In this document: piece after piece, positions 45,639 to 59,015 of the stretch
Numbering within the stretch: the stretch's first letter is position 1
Layout: each line of letters starts with the position of its first letter
Assembly (NCBI GenBank): GCA_020744225.1
Contig: JAGMWG010000005.1
Span: forward strand, 620,001 to 684,000
Length of the DNA stretch: 64,000 bases
Reading direction: 5' to 3'
DNA from: Paraphoma chrysanthemicola
Taxonomy: Eukaryota; Ascomycota; Dothideomycetes; Pleosporales; Phaeosphaeriaceae
Position numbers and translations under genes: made by a program
The notes under the pieces: generated by a model
Seen by the model: the letters and a program-made list of their open reading frames with translations, nothing else
Told to the model about the DNA's origin: nothing
The model's database searches: none

Positions 45639-47586
45639 ATGAGAGTGTCGACGGGCTTCCACACCCACGGGCAGGCACATGCAGGCCACTATCGCGTTCC
45701 CGCACAGAGCCACTACGCCGCCATGGGCCACTCAGGGCTGTCGTTTGCACGGCCGCTACCAATGCGCGCCCCGGTCCTCGCTCCCGCGGGCTTTAACCAG
45801 CACCAGCACCAGCACGGCCGCACCGTGAACCACAACCACAACCATAACCACACCCACGCCCTCACCATGGCCGACCCTGCCTACATGACGCCCGACGAGG
45901 AGCTTGCCCACCTGCAGAAGCTGTCGAGCGAGTACGAGCCCGAGGCCGAGGTGAGCCGCCCGCTGCTGCTGACCTGATCACGCCCGCTGACTGCCCAAAC
46001 AGGGCCCGCTAGTGGGCGAGCGCCAGAGCAGCGCCGCCATCACGACGCAGTATGCCAATGCCGATCCCATCTACAGAGTAAAGACGGCCGCGCTGCCCGC
46101 CAAATACGCCTACTACCGCACCTGTCGTGGCGACGGCCACTGCGGATGGCGGGGTGAGTTGCTCGCTCCTTCCGCTTCATGTTTGTTGCCGCTAACCGTG
46201 ACCCCCCAGCCATCGCCTTCACCTACTTCGAGGCCCTGCTGCGCGTCGGCGATGCCTCCAAGTTTGGCCAGGAGGAAGCGCGCCTCAACTCGCTGGGCAA
46301 CCTGCTCGAGCATATTGGCTACGGCCGTGACATCTGGATTGACTTTGCCGAATCCGCCTTTGAGCTGCTGCGCAAGCTCCAGCACTCGACCGAGCAGTAT
46401 GACGGCGCCGCCGAGACCATCCTGCTCGACACATTCAACGACATGGGCGAGTCCATGGCCATCATCACCTTCGTCAAGGTAAGTCCATGCATGCTTATCG
46501 TCGCCTGCGACATCGGCTGACTCGTGCAGCTGCTTGCCAGTGCCTGGGTCCAGACGCATGCAGACGACTTTAGGCACTTCGTCCCCATGGGCGACGTCAA
46601 GGCATATTGCAGCAACAACATTGAGCCCACTCAGTGCGAAGCCGACAACATTGGCATCGCCGCCCTTGCTGAAGCATTTGTCAAGCCCGCTGGCTTTGGC
46701 CTCGAAGTCTGGTATCTTGACCGCTCCCAAGGCGAGGAGATTAATCGCAGCTTCTACGCCGAACCCATGGACCACCATCAGATGCCTATCCAGAACGCGC
46801 CCATGCTGAGGCTGCTCTACCGGCCGTGAGTAGCTCTCGAACTTTTGGTTAACCTCCCACTGACGGCCCTCAGCGGCCACTATGACATCCTCTACAAAGC
46901 TGGAGATGTTCCCCAGCCCATTCAGCAGCAATCTTTGCCCCCTCAACCACCGCTTCAGGTCGCTCTGGCCAACTATGCCGACGACTTCGTCCCAACAGAG
47001 TCGAACGTTGCGGACGTGATGACCATGATTCCAGGCATGTATCCGAGTGGCATCGGAGGGCGTTGGGCCTCGCTCTCGTACGACTTTAGCCCGAGTCCCT
47101 CATCGCACGCCCAAAATGCGTCTGTCCAACCGTTCTCCGCTGTACCGGCGCCGGCTACTCCAGTCAGCAGTTCACCATTGGACTTCATCATACCGAGCCA
47201 TCCCAGCCACGCGAGCCAGTACAACCCACCAGCTCATCATAGTCTACACCTGGACCAGCCTCCAGTCACTCTTCCCATCCACCCGCCGCCTCCCGTAAGC
47301 ATTGAGCGCTCTGCCCCGCTCACAATTGAGAGAGGCGGACCGTTCAGACCGTCCATGTACGAATTGGAACCAGGCTTTGGCTCAGGGATGCAGGTGCAAC
47401 CATTCCAGACCTCTATCTTCCGCAAGTGAGTAACGCTGCGACCGTATGAGAGTAGCTTGAACTAATTGCTGCAGTTCCCACTATAATACTGCGCACTTTT
47501 TAAACCCAGACTTTCAACCTGAAGAATGGTCTCCCGATGGGGAATACTCAGGCCATAAAGGGCGGCACAAATCCCACTCGTCATAA
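45639..47586 (+). CDS. otubain-type deubiquitinase (peptidase C65)
   Basis: Exons 45639-45950, 46003-46153, 46210-46478, 46530-46825, 46874-47425 and 47475-47586; 563 aa. The catalytic OTU core starts around residue 115. It has Asp148 and Cys151 in RGDGHCGWRAIAF (the OTUB1 DGNC site with His for Asn) and His345 in GHYDILYK. Intermediate helices (TFNDMGESMAIITFVKLLASAW, FRHFVPMGDVKAYCSNNIEP, QADNI-like ADNIGIAALAEAF, FGLEVWYLDRSQGE) match OTUB1/OTUB2. It should cleave ubiquitin chains, Lys48-linked in OTUB1. The first ~75 residues are low-complexity with alternating His/Gln and His/Asn. About 200 residues of Pro/Ser-rich sequence follow the core. A second start at 45867 (MADPAYMTPDEELAHLQ) would omit the His-rich extension; the choice is uncertain. 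Confidence 0.93.
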
Positions 47587-50254
47587 CCACGTTTTCTTTC
47601 CAAGCGACGAGTTCCATCTTCGCTTTCTGGAGGCTTATTCCCGACATATTAGCGACTATTAGCGTCGGCGTTCATCGACCTTGCGGTGCTTTACCTCGCG
47701 ACCTGCATTATCATCTCTCTACGGCCTCAGCCACTCAGGACACGACTTGACGACAGATATCATTGTTAATCTTTTTCGGAACATTTGCTTGGTCTTTTAC
47801 ATACGCAAAAGCGACGGTTTCCGAGGCTTGCACTCTGGTCATTTGGTGGCATCCGTCGAGTTATCCTGCATCGTTACACAACTCTCTCCTTTCACTTGGC
47901 GGAGTACTGTTATCTTGTCTTCCTCAATCTGCGAGACAGCCGGTCCGCGAGGATGTACGACGTGACGAATACCGAAGACTATCAACCTCAGGGTACCGAC
48001 TATAGAGTTGAGTATCGTTATTGTCGCTTTCGACCTCTATGTGGTCGTCTTTCAACATTGACCGTTCCCCGCATTTGCGCTCACGACAAACTTAATCACA
48101 GCTATTTTTCTATTCAATGCGACAGTATTTGGTATGCGCAGCTTTCACCCCGTCTGCTAGCTTTCGCTCGCGGCTCGGCTCGAAATATCCCGATCCACCT
48201 CCATTATCCCGTGCTTCTGTCCTCCAACACGCTTGACACCTTGAAACGGATCGGCGACTACTGGACAATTGACCAGGACCATGACCTACAGACCCAAGCG
48301 TGGGCTCAAAGGGACAAAGTGTTGGCGACATCGGACGCGGGCCCCACGAACTGACGGCACGGCATATTACCGACCGGGGTGATTATTATGGCCTGTATTA
48401 TGGCGGCTACGGCGGCTATGCAGCCGAGCGAGTTGCGAGGCTCAGTAGAGTAGGTAGAGGGCTGCCACAAACTAATACAAAATGAGGTATCTCACAAATA
48501 ATGACGAACGCATACTGACATCCACCTTCTCCTTTGGTCGCAGATTTGCCAGTAATTCTCCTTTAGACACCCATGCCACTTCCTCATTCGTCGTTGTATT
48601 CGTGTCCGGACGGCTGGGGACCTGTCAGCAAACATCGTGTCGTCAATTGCAATCGCATTGGCTGCATGCCCACAGGGCGACCTTACAGCCATCGCGATGC
48701 TGTTTTCACATGCTTTCACCCGAACAAAACAAACACGCCTTGAATACCGCACACTTTTCTACTTTGACCCAAATGAATGAATCAGCAACCCAGTCTTTTC
48801 TCACAACATACACACATACAGCCTCGGTCCAATAAATAATCCTGCGACGTCATGAACCCGTCTCATCGTCTCAGATATACACCGTGGTGTCCTATATGAT
48901 CGCCCTTCGGAAATGCTCCGTCCAAGAAACCCGTATTGTGTCGCCCCCACGCTCTGCTGCAGGCACAAGCATACATGCACACAGATACCTGGGTGGCCCA
49001 ACGGCCGGATGTAAGCGAGTCAAGAAGTTGCATGAACGTCTCATTTCGCGTGTTTACCGATCCGTGCAAAGCAGCGCAGGCATTCCTAAGTCATGGCGTC
49101 GCCTCGTGACATCTTTTCCACACCCCATGGGTCATGGAAGGAAGAACGCATGAGCAGTGAAGCGGACGATGGGGCACGCATTCGGCTCCGAGGAAAGTGA
49201 TGCTGAGTCGCGCAGGGGCAAAAGGTGCAAGTTGCAAGTCATTGGGCAGGGTGAGTGCTCGCGGGGATGTGTTTGCTTCACCGTCTTTTCTGTCAGACGT
49301 GCGTGGTCAAGATGTGTGGACGGGACGATGATTGTGGCAAGGTGGGTGACTGCACTGTGTGACTTGCAGATGAGATTTCCGTGGGTCTAGTGCGGACTAT
49401 TTGCGGGAGGGTGCAGGATCGACTAGCTGGTGAATGGATTATGGTAGTTTAGCGTGCTTTGGCAGCGGGCGCGAGGAGTGGACCAGGGACTGTTATGGGG
49501 CTGTCAATGAAATGAGGCTGGAATGCGTATCTTGTATTGCTATCTGTATAGACCACAACTCTTCGCACATCGCTGAAGCCGCCTACAGGACCTCTGTCTC
49601 AGTATCCGAAACAGGAAGCGATCGTCTTTAGTACGGTATCACGACAGCAACGCCAATCGACAACCTGGCCGAGCAAACCACACGATGGTACGATGAGTCG
49701 GGTTGCGAAGCTGCATGATCGCATGTTGATCTCTAGCGTACATTTTGCATCCCGAGGTGCAGCTGACGTTGTTCCGAAAGGTGTTGAACAGGGCGCTGCT
49801 GCGGAGTCCGTCGAGAGTCGCACAGAGCGGGACACGATTGTTTTGTTACCCCGCATCATGATCACGACGTGCTCGAGGCGGGATGGTACCGTTGAGGCTT
49901 TGTACCTGTGCTCCTCGTGAAAGGTATATGAGAGTGCCCAAGTGTCGACAGTCGGAGTCGCCCAGTTAGCGAGAATGAGGAGGACTTGTAACGGAGCCGC
50001 GTGTTCACGTCTGCCAGGTCAACGGGATGGCGTTCGTTCACGGTACACAGGCTCGCTAATATGCGGGCATTGCATAAATGTGCAACAAGCCTTGCATCTC
50101 CAACGATCGAGGAATGTTCGTATTGCTGCAATCGAGGTCGAGAGCAGCCACCACCTTGCCGACGTTTGGATATCTCGGTTGCGTTAGCAAGAGCATCTCC
50201 CCGAAAACGTCGTTGGTGTCAATTCTTCTCCTCTGGTGTCCAGTCTCTGCATCC
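47587..50254. other. 2.7-kb intergenic region between convergent genes
   Basis: No gene could be supported. The longest open frame (47785-48354 +, 189 codons) has no recognised family, no signal peptide and unremarkable composition; part lies in what should be the otubain 3' UTR. Confidence 0.4.
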
Positions 50255-51960
50255 TCAAGCCTCAGCAGCGCTGGGTTCGTCCAAATCTGACTCAGATTCA
50301 CTGTCGTTCATCTCCACATCCTCGTTTGAACGGTCGGGTGCGGCGCCATTGGTGAGTCCCATTTTCTTCCTGGCCCGCATCTTTGCATGTTCTGCGCGTC
50401 TCTTCTCTTGGCCGATGAAGTAGTCGTTCTCAGTGCGTAGCTCTGAAAGCTGAGAGAATGTGACCTTCTGTATGCGCTGAAGACTTGCAATCTGTTTCCT
50501 CAATTCTTTGACCTCAGCCTGCTGTGACGCTGGCGGAATTGCGCCGTCCTCGTGATCTAAAGCCATAAAGTCTGCGACCGGTGCGGCGCCACCTTTGGAC
50601 GTAGCGTTCCAGGACGCCATCTCCGCGAGACTCTCCTCTAGCATGTCTGTAGGGAAGCTGGGATGAGTCAAAGCTTCCTCAAAGGCGCTCCTAGCAGCGA
50701 CTTTCTTCTCGGTTACAGAGACTCGTCCGGTGCGTAGTCGGCCAGTAAATTGCACATTAAGGGAGTATCCTGTCGGCACCTGTCCACTTCCGCCAGCGCC
50801 TGACCCAAGATCCTGTTTTGGTTTAACTACTGTTTGTATCTTGAAGGTCTTGTCGAGCGCGTGAGGTAATCCTGTCGGAGGAAGAAACTGTAGGTTCGAG
50901 ACCGGGCCGGGGAAATTCGCTATCGTGGACATGTAGTTGCTCTTCGCAATGTCCCAAGATGCAACCTTGCCGCTGGCGTGGCCCGAGACGAGAGTAGTGC
51001 CGTCCCAGCTCAAGGCCAGACTGAGCACCCCACCCAGCTTTTGCGATTCTGCGTTGAATCTCGTCTTGGGAGAGGGTTGAACTGGACGGTGGGATGAAGC
51101 GACATCGTGCAAGACGTTGGTGGGATTGCTTTGCTGGACCTCGTCAAAGAAGTCAACTGTCTGAAGGCTGCCGTCCGCGTACGCGACATAAAAGCCCCGG
51201 TCAGCAGGATCAAGGGTCACTGCGGTTGGGGCGTCGGGTAGCAGATACGTCCTCAGCGCCTGCCCATTATGATAGTCCCATACAATTGCAGACTTGTCGC
51301 CGGAGATGGATACAGCGATGTTCGCGCTGCTTGAGCTGTGTCCACACACGATGGACGATATGGGGCCGCGGTGGGTAGAGAGGGTATGGACCGGCGATCG
51401 CGAGGTATCGGGCGAGAAGGAAAGAATTGCGGGCAGCGCCCAGACGTGCACCATGGCATCGGACGAGCCAGAGAGGAAGAAGTTGGACGAGGGGTCCACA
51501 GCGATGCAAGTCACGGGCTGGAGATGGGCCGTTGACGTGGAGGCCAGTCGGCCTGAGCAGATCTGTGTGCTGTTAGACTTCTGCTCGGACATACGAATAC
51601 ATTGCCTAGGCCATGACTGACCTCCCACGCCAACACGCGGCCGCTCTCTGTGCCGAGCAGCAGCACGGCATCCTGCGCCGCGAGGGCAATGCTGTGGATG
51701 CGCTCAGGGAAGGGCACAATGGCCTCCTGGTTGCCCTTTTCCCTGCTGTACACGTGCACAATCGCCTTGTCCGCCTGCGCAGCGAAGATGTGCGAGCTGC
51801 TCACAGCAATACCGTTCGGCGCAGTTGCGCTCTTCTTGAAGACATGGCGCTGCGCCGTCAGCGGCTGGAACTCGTGGATGAAAATGCCAGCATCTTTGGT
51901 GACGCCCGTGTTCGGCTTCGTCGACGTGGCGATCGCGGCCACAAATTGCTCCGTGAGCAT
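50255..51960 (-). CDS. ipi3: pre-rRNA-processing WD40 protein Ipi3
   Basis: Two exons in transcript order 51622-51960 and 50255-51562; 548 aa, phase 0. A seven-bladed WD40 propeller is visible: GIAVSSSHIFAAQADKAIVHVYS, LLLGTESGRVLAWE, HLQPVTCIAVDPSSNFFLSG and SSDAMVHVWALP, HRGPISSIVCG, SISGDKSAIVWDYHNGQALRTYLLP, then GFYVAYADGSLQTVDFF and LSLALSWDGTTLVSGHASGKVASWDI. The motif order and the coiled-coil C-terminus (KELRKQIASLQRIQ ... EKRRAEHAKMRARKKMG) match Ipi3/Crb3 (mammalian WDR18), part of the Rix1 complex that acts on ITS2 removal and late 60S assembly in the nucleus. The tail ends in an acidic Ser/Glu run (NDSESESDLDEPS). Confidence 0.9.
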
Positions 51961-53467
51961 GGCCTTGGAAAATTGACGTTATGGCGCCGTGTGCTGGTGG
52001 TAGAGCTCCGCAACTTTTCAAAAGTTTTGGTGGAGCGGCGTCTGTGCACTTCGGGATGCCATCATCGCTCTTTCCGGCTGGCTGTTCAGTAAACACCCAC
52101 AACTGACATATAACCTTAGTGGGACGACACTTGACTTCTCGTTTCACGGCTCTTCATCTCTGCTTCGCATTCGCAGTCGTTAATGACTCTCAATACCTAA
52201 TCACGAATACAAGTGTCTGGTGAATGTCTCCACTGGCGCATTCAACAATCGCATCAAATTTCATGTGTTCTCTTGTATGAATGCAACTACGCCTGGACAT
52301 ACACCCTGTTATGTTTTTCCATCGATACCTGCTGTGCCCACCGAAACACCAAGAGCCATTCCGCAGCATGACGAGCAAAGGCATCGATCTCACCTCGCAG
52401 CTCGCACTTGGTCCAACAATGAACCCAGACGATGCAAGACACCGGCCCGCGCAAGCGGCAGCGAATATTAGAAACGAACTGGTCGGGGGCATATTCCTCA
52501 ACGGGCGCCGCCTCACACATCAGCAGACTATGGGTCCGTGAACATCATCCTCGGCCCGCCCGTAAATACAGCTTGAGACGCATGTCCAGCCCATGATGCT
52601 GAAGCTGAGCTCAGCCTCGTCAATCCTCTCTAGAACCAAGCAGACGTGGTTGGACAGTGCTGGTGACGGAGTCTAGAAGTGCTATGCCCAACTTCACCCA
52701 TTCGTCAGGCGGTCTCGGTAAACATGTCCCAGGCCTGTACCATCATCCATCATCAGCCAAGCATCACATACAGTAAGATCCAGGGGTGCCTTCAGCATGT
52801 AGATGACTAAAGATATTCCACATTTAGTAAAGCAAAGATTATCACCCACTACATATGAGGACAGTCTAACCGAGTTGTTCGCTTTCCGGCGGCAGAGTCA
52901 GCCACCTCCGATCTTGGTACTTTTCCCCTACGAACATGGCTGGAGCTGACGGTAACTAACAAGGCAGCAAATGGTGCCATGCACTACACCGCGACTAGAG
53001 TTTGAAAGGTCCCGCTGCTTGAGTCCATATTCGGAGAAAAGTAAAAATCGCTAGGCTGAGGCGAACAAGAGATGGCAGACTAATTGTCGAAGAATTACCC
53101 CGCGGTAGAATAAAGACGGCCCCTGACAAACCATACGCGGTTCGTAGGCATGGAGCGTAGTGTAGTCACTCCACCTACACAAGTGCTGACTGTAGCGACT
53201 AGCACATGCAAGCGACTGGAAGTCTTCCCGAAACAGGGAGCGGGTGTCAGGTCTGGCTACGTGATTGGCCATGTCGGCTAGGTTGCACCACGGGACGACA
53301 GCCCTCTCCGCAACGTTGCGCTCAGCTGTTGCGGAGAAGCAGCGCCTGAGATGACCAGACTCTGCGAGCATACATAAAAGCGGAGGTATGCCTCGAAATC
53401 GTGACACCACAAGCCATCTTCACTGATCTTCTACCGGGCTTTGTCGAACTAAAGCCAATACCTCAGC
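51961..53467. other. 1.5-kb intergenic region
   Basis: Divergent promoters for ipi3 and the GMC oxidoreductase lie here. Short open frames only, the longest about 119 codons, motif-free. No transposon ends seen. Confidence 0.4.
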
Positions 53468-55564
53468 ATGTCAGTCGAAGATTTTAAAAACAAAGCCTAC
53501 GACTATGTCATAATTGGAGGAGGCACGGCTGGCCTCGTCCTCGCTGCTCGTCTGACTGAGGATCCTAATGTCAAGGTCGGCATTCTGGAAGCTGGAGGCA
53601 ATGGTTTGGACGATCTATTGATCGACGGTCCAAATCTGTTTACGCAGCTCTGGGGGAAACCTGAGTACGACTGGATGTATAGCACTGTCCCTCAGGTAAA
53701 TTGACACAACGCACCTGCAGAAGGATGCTGCTAATAGCCTTTGTAGGAGGGCACAGTTGGCCGAACGCATGGCTGGGTAAGAGGCAAAGTTCTTGGCGGC
53801 AGTTCTGCCGTCAATTTCAACATGTTTAGCATGGCCTCGCGACAAGACCTCAACAACTGGGCGGAACTTGGAAACGAAGGCTGGGCTTACGACGATCTAC
53901 TACCGTACTACCGCAAGTTTGAGACATATTATCCGTGTGGAGAAGCATTGGCCAGCAAGGTCAACGACAAGTATGTCGATGCTACACTGCGCGGAACTTC
54001 AGGCCCAATCAAGGTGAGCATTGAGACGCAGGCAACGTATGTCGCTAACCATCAAGATTTGCTTCCCTGGGTCCGAAGCAACGTGGTTGCAGGACATCTG
54101 GCCAAAGACCGTTCTCAATGCGGGTTACAAGCCATCGAAGGACCCCCGAAGCGGATCGGCCATTGGTGGCTTCAACCAACTCAACACTGTCGATCCTGAA
54201 CAGAATCGCAGAAGCTATGCGGCACGAGAATACTATGAGCCTAACGCAAAAAGGCCAAATCTGTCTCTGCTCACACACGCACTCGTTTCTAAGATTGTGC
54301 TGGAGAAGATTGACGGTCAGGCAAAGGCTACTGGTGTGCAATTCATCTTTGATGGAAGTACCCATACCGTCAAGGTTAACAAAGAGGTGATTGTCTGTGG
54401 AGGCTCGATCAACTCGCCACAAATCTTGGAGCTCTCAGGTATCGGTTCGCCAGATGTTCTACAGAAAGCTGGCGTCGATGTTATTGTGCCGAATGATGGA
54501 GTAGGAGATAATCTGAATGATCATACAGCAACCGCTATCATGGTCGTAAGTTTCACACCCGCCACGAAGCACACACGTACTCACCGTAATCACAGGGAGT
54601 CAAAGACGAGTACCCGACCGCTGAAGCTCTTAAGCGCAATCCAGACATCATGCAACAAGCGATGGAAGCCTACATCAAACATAAAGCGGGACCTTTTGCT
54701 GCTCCGCCGACTACGACCGGCTTTGCCTCTCTCGAAAAAGTACAGTCCGAGTTTCCAGATGTCGAGCAGCACATCCAATCGCTCGTAGCCGAGTACGCAA
54801 AGAAGAATCCTAACTCAGATCCTGCGGGCCGCGATGTGCTACTCGCACGCCAGCTTCTCGATCCTAAAGAAGCCATCTGCCAGCTTATCGCACTTGCGTC
54901 GGGTGGAAACATCGAGAACACGCCGTATCCCGCTACGCTTTTTCCAAGCGAAGAGCCCGGCATGGTAAGCAAATTGCGTATCTATGGGAGTCTTGCAAAT
55001 GGCTGATTTCATCCTTTCCAGTGGCTCACCCTGGGCGCGTGTTCAACGCGCAGCCTCTCTCGTGGCTCCGTGCACATCCACTCCTCTGACCCAACCGTCC
55101 ACCCCACCATCGATCCCGCATACTTCAAACACCCTCTCGACATCGACATGATGGCTCGCTCTATCCTGCATGCCCTTACTTTCCTCGAGGTCGAGCCTCT
55201 GAAATCCATCATCCGGCGCGACGACCACGGCGCGCCTGTCCACTCCAAATCAGGCGGCAAGTTCCCAACAACGCTTGAGGAAGCTAAAGACTATGTTCGA
55301 CGTAATACAGTCACCGAGTATCATCCTGTGGGTACGTGTGCGATGCTACCTAAGGAGAAAGGAGGCGCAGTGAATAGTGAGTTGAAGGTCTACGGGACGG
55401 AGAATGTGAGGGTGGTGGACGCGAGTGTAGTTCCGTTGCATGTGCAAGGAAATATTGTGAGCTTGGTGTATGCGATTGCGGAGAAGGCGGCGGATATTAT
55501 CAAGGGAGTGGACGCACCGAAGGTCAATGGATCGAATGGGACGAATGGGGTCAATGGGTATTGA
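53468..55564 (+). CDS. GMC-family flavin oxidoreductase
   Basis: Exons 53468-53695, 53747-54013, 54057-54545, 54596-54964 and 55022-55564; 631 aa, phase 0 throughout. The N-terminal FAD-binding fold has YDYVIIGGGTAGLVLAARL and an acidic ILEAGG turn. GMC signature 1 is RGKVLGGSSAVNFNMFSMAS near residues 88-108, and signature 2 is the GGSINSPQILELSGIG segment. The C-terminus has VTEYHPVGTCAMLP (catalytic His) and VVPLHVQGNIVSLVYAIAEKAADII (partner residue plus FAD contact). This fits the aryl-alcohol oxidase / glucose-methanol-choline superfamily; the substrate cannot be inferred. No signal peptide is visible, so an intracellular enzyme is likely, unlike secreted aryl-alcohol oxidases. The tail is Asn/Gly-rich (GSNGTNGVNGY). 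Confidence 0.93.
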
Positions 55565-55867
55565 TGCTGATGCTGCATGGGGTAGCGTGCGTGAGACGCC
55601 AACTTGACGAAACGTACATGCTTTGTCTATAAGGAAGCACACATATGATTACCTTGAATGCTAGCAAGTTTCGCTTTCACGCGAATGGCTCGAGTACCTT
55701 GGGTTCGTTGCATGATTGATCGTGTTATTAGACTTCATCGTTGCAAAATAGCTTTTGGGCCGCTCTGAATGCTCGCGTGCTTTCTCTAGCATGCTACATA
55801 CCCTAAATCCTCAATCTCCTCTCCCCCTGCACACTTCCTTCTTCTCCATCAAGACCTATCCAACCCC
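55565..55867. other. short convergent intergenic region
   Basis: 303 bp between convergent genes; probably 3' UTRs. Confidence 0.45.
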
Positions 55868-56718
55868 TCAAGCCTCCTCCTTCGCCAAATCACCCTCCAG
55901 CACCTCCACCTCCTTTACCTTCTTCACTACCTTCGCCGGCTGACCCATTGCAACCGAAAAGTCCGGAATATCCCTACTCACCACGCTCATCGCGCCAATC
56001 GTGCACCCGCGCCCTATCGTCACGCCCGGCAAAATGACCACGTTGCCTCCAATCCAGCAATCGTCGCCAATAACCACAGGCCGACCGTACTCGACGTTGT
56101 CGCGGCGGCTCTGGACTTCGGCTTCGTGTGTGGCCGCGAAAATGGACACATTGGGGCCGAACATGCAGCGGTTGCCGATGGTCACGAGACTGCAGTCGAG
56201 AATGGTTAGATTGAAGTTTGCGTAGAAGCGGCTGCCGAGGGAGATGTTGCAGCCGTAGTCGATGTTGAACGGAGGTTCGATGACTGTTTAATGTTAGGAT
56301 TGGTGTTTTGGTGCATCTGGACATGATCATTGAGATTACAGATTTCGTCATCGCCTAGATGCCCGATTATGGCTTTGAGCATTTTTAGCCGCTCGGAGGC
56401 GAGGATGCCGAAGCCTTCTGAGGGGTTGGTTGATGGGTCGGGGAACCAGGTGTTGAATTTGTGGGCGAAGGCGCGGGCTTTGAAGCGGGCTTCGTTGAGG
56501 GAGGGGTCGAAGGAGTTGTACCTTTGGAAAATGTAAGTAGACGCACGGTAAGTTCATGCTGCGTCAATGGTGTCACTGTGTAGGAATCAGATGGTTGAAC
56601 ATAATAGCTATACTCACAGCATGCCAGATATCATCTTCTCGTACTCTTCACACCATGGGATATGGTTCAACTTCTTCGCCTTCTCCAACTCTTGTGTATT
56701 CTTTGTTGTGGCGGCCAT
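55868..56718 (-). CDS. maltose/galactoside-type O-acetyltransferase (hexapeptide repeat)
   Basis: Exons in transcript order 56618-56718, 56340-56521 and 55868-56283; 232 aa. The N-terminal Mac domain is seen as KLNHIPWCEEYEKMISGMLYN followed by helices with KARAFAHKFN. The left-handed beta-helix follows: IEPPFNIDYGCNISLG, FYANFNLTILDC, VTIGNRCMFGPNVSIFAATHEAE with the catalytic His, RPVVIGDDCWIGGNVVILPGVTIG and RGCTIGAMSVVSRDIPDFSVAMGQPAKVVKK. It should transfer acetyl from acetyl-CoA to a sugar hydroxyl, as in maltose O-acetyltransferases; the natural acceptor in fungi is unknown. The tail ends KEVEVLEGDLAKEEA. Cytosolic. Confidence 0.92.
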
Positions 56719-57558
56719 TGTTCCTGGCGTGAATGTTTCGATATGAATTCAAACTCTCAATGATACGTTCTGTGGAATCTTTGTATGTTTAATGTCTTGC
56801 TCCCAGGAAGTCACTACAAGCAGGGCGGGCTTGGAAAGCACGCTAAGTGGGGTGAAGAATAGTTGCCGAAGAGCCGCCAGATGTCAAGCAGCAGATTTAG
56901 AGATGAGCTATAACAATTGTTCGCGGAATCGTCCTCGAATTGGTAAAGGTAGTGGCGAAAACAAAGCATATGTAGTGGAAGTACCCACATTATGCCGGCG
57001 CGACTCCAGTCCAATCAGAGGCGTCCAAATCACGCTTCAGAAGGTGCCGATACATTCCCAGGAATGCCGTGACTGAATCTCGAGGACAATCCTTTGCGAG
57101 CGGAATATTGAAAATGCAACCGTGGACAAACACATTTTCGGTCCAATGTAGCCATCGTGAGGATGTACAGAAATGTGGCGAGGGCTCACGTGCACCCACG
57201 CCATTTCAAGATCGTCATCGACTTTTGCACGTACTGCAGCAGCATGCCTGCTCACCAAGCTGCTGCGCATCACTCTTACAGAGTATGTTCCAGATAGCTC
57301 AACTGTCAATGACTGCTGCCTAGAACTTTCAGCATTCTCTTTGAGTCAAGTGGTGGTGAGAGTTCGGTGAGGAAGGAGCATTTAGCGAAAGGGCGCTAAA
57401 GAAGGGCCCGTGCGCGCACCCTCTGAGCTTGAATTTGACTCGATTGCCGCCCCCTCTACCACCCCAAGCCGTCCGCGTCCACGAATCTCGCGCCCAATCC
57501 ATCGACTTCAACTCAACACCGAATAAATCAAAACACGATCATTCCGTAAACCGACAAA
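56719..57558. promoter_or_regulatory. divergent promoter region, acetyltransferase/RPS27
   Basis: 840 bp between the acetyltransferase start (-) and the RPS27 ATG (+). The stretch just before 57559 (about 57420-57540) is C-rich with ccgcccc/ccacccc runs. No specific ribosomal-protein promoter box was identified. Confidence 0.4.
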
Positions 57559-58080
<522 letters not shown>

Positions 58081-59015
58081 ACGATTCTCGAAGCGATGGT
58101 GGCGGACACTTGACGGGTTACGATAACGACTATCATGGGATAGGGATGTACATTCCATTGATACCGATCGGCTCGACCGCAGGATAGAAGAGGGATCTTT
58201 CGACTCGAGTTCAAATGCAAAAGTCAAAAACGGGAGTTCCGGATATCTAGCGTGGATCATGGGATATCCCTTTCTCAAACTTTTTCCTTTTGTTCGGCAT
58301 GCTCTTCTGCAGCTTTCATGTACATGCATGTAGAGGGGAGATGGCATCTGGAGCTCTGGATGGACGTCCGAGGGCGAGGACCGGTTTGCAATCGAGGACG
58401 CCTCAGCATGTAAGCGGTCCTTGTAAATCGACTTATCAACCTCACGTTCGCTCATCGCCTGATCATCACCGTGATATTGACCGACAGCTGATGATATTGT
58501 TCGTGATATTCATTCATACTCAAGCGTCAGCGACAGGAGCTGCGCCTGTTTGCACCCTTGGCTGCCTACATCTATGGGGTACCCCAGTTGTTGTAAATTC
58601 CCACTTCCAGGCATAGCCAAAGCTGAAATGACCTCTTCACGACCTTACCTAGAGAAGCAGGACATAAGTCTTGGCTACAAAATTACTGTCAGTTAGTGGA
58701 GAAGCTTGAGTCGATTGGTCGCACCTTCCCTGCCACCTGACTGTCAAAGCGACGTTTCGCCGATCTCCGACGCGAACATCACGAGGGTATAACTTGCGGG
58801 GAGCCTCTGGCATTTGAAGACTTATAGCCAATTGCGTTTGTGTCCTTTGCAGCCTTTCGCAGCCTCCGGAGGATAACACGACTCGGACCCTAGTCGACGT
58901 CATTATCTATTCGCCCGCAACCGCGGCACAGACACGCGGCGCGACCATTATTGGCAGAACTAGCCTCACGATAACCTAATCAGCCCATCAAGCCATTGAT
59001 TCCAGATCTCCCGCC
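58081..59015. other. intergenic region
   Basis: 935 bp holding the RPS27 3' UTR and the promoter of the aldolase gene. No further gene recognised; long minus-strand frames here are antisense to RPS27. Confidence 0.4.

Noticed and set aside
46113..46946. 277-codon minus-strand open frame
   Set aside because: A shadow of the otubain exons on the opposite strand.
31000..47586. A functional cluster of ubiquitin/cullin genes (DCAF7-like, F-box-like, CSN2, otubain)
   Set aside because: They are interspersed with unrelated genes and are on both strands; in a gene-dense genome this co-occurrence is plausibly chance.
47785..48354. 189-codon plus-strand open frame downstream of the otubain gene
   Set aside because: No motif, no signal peptide, no splice partners, and it overlaps the expected 3' UTR.
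53822..54199. Extended open frame through the second intron of the GMC oxidoreductase
   Set aside because: The read-through frame loses family similarity after GPIK; splicing at 54014/54057 restores it.
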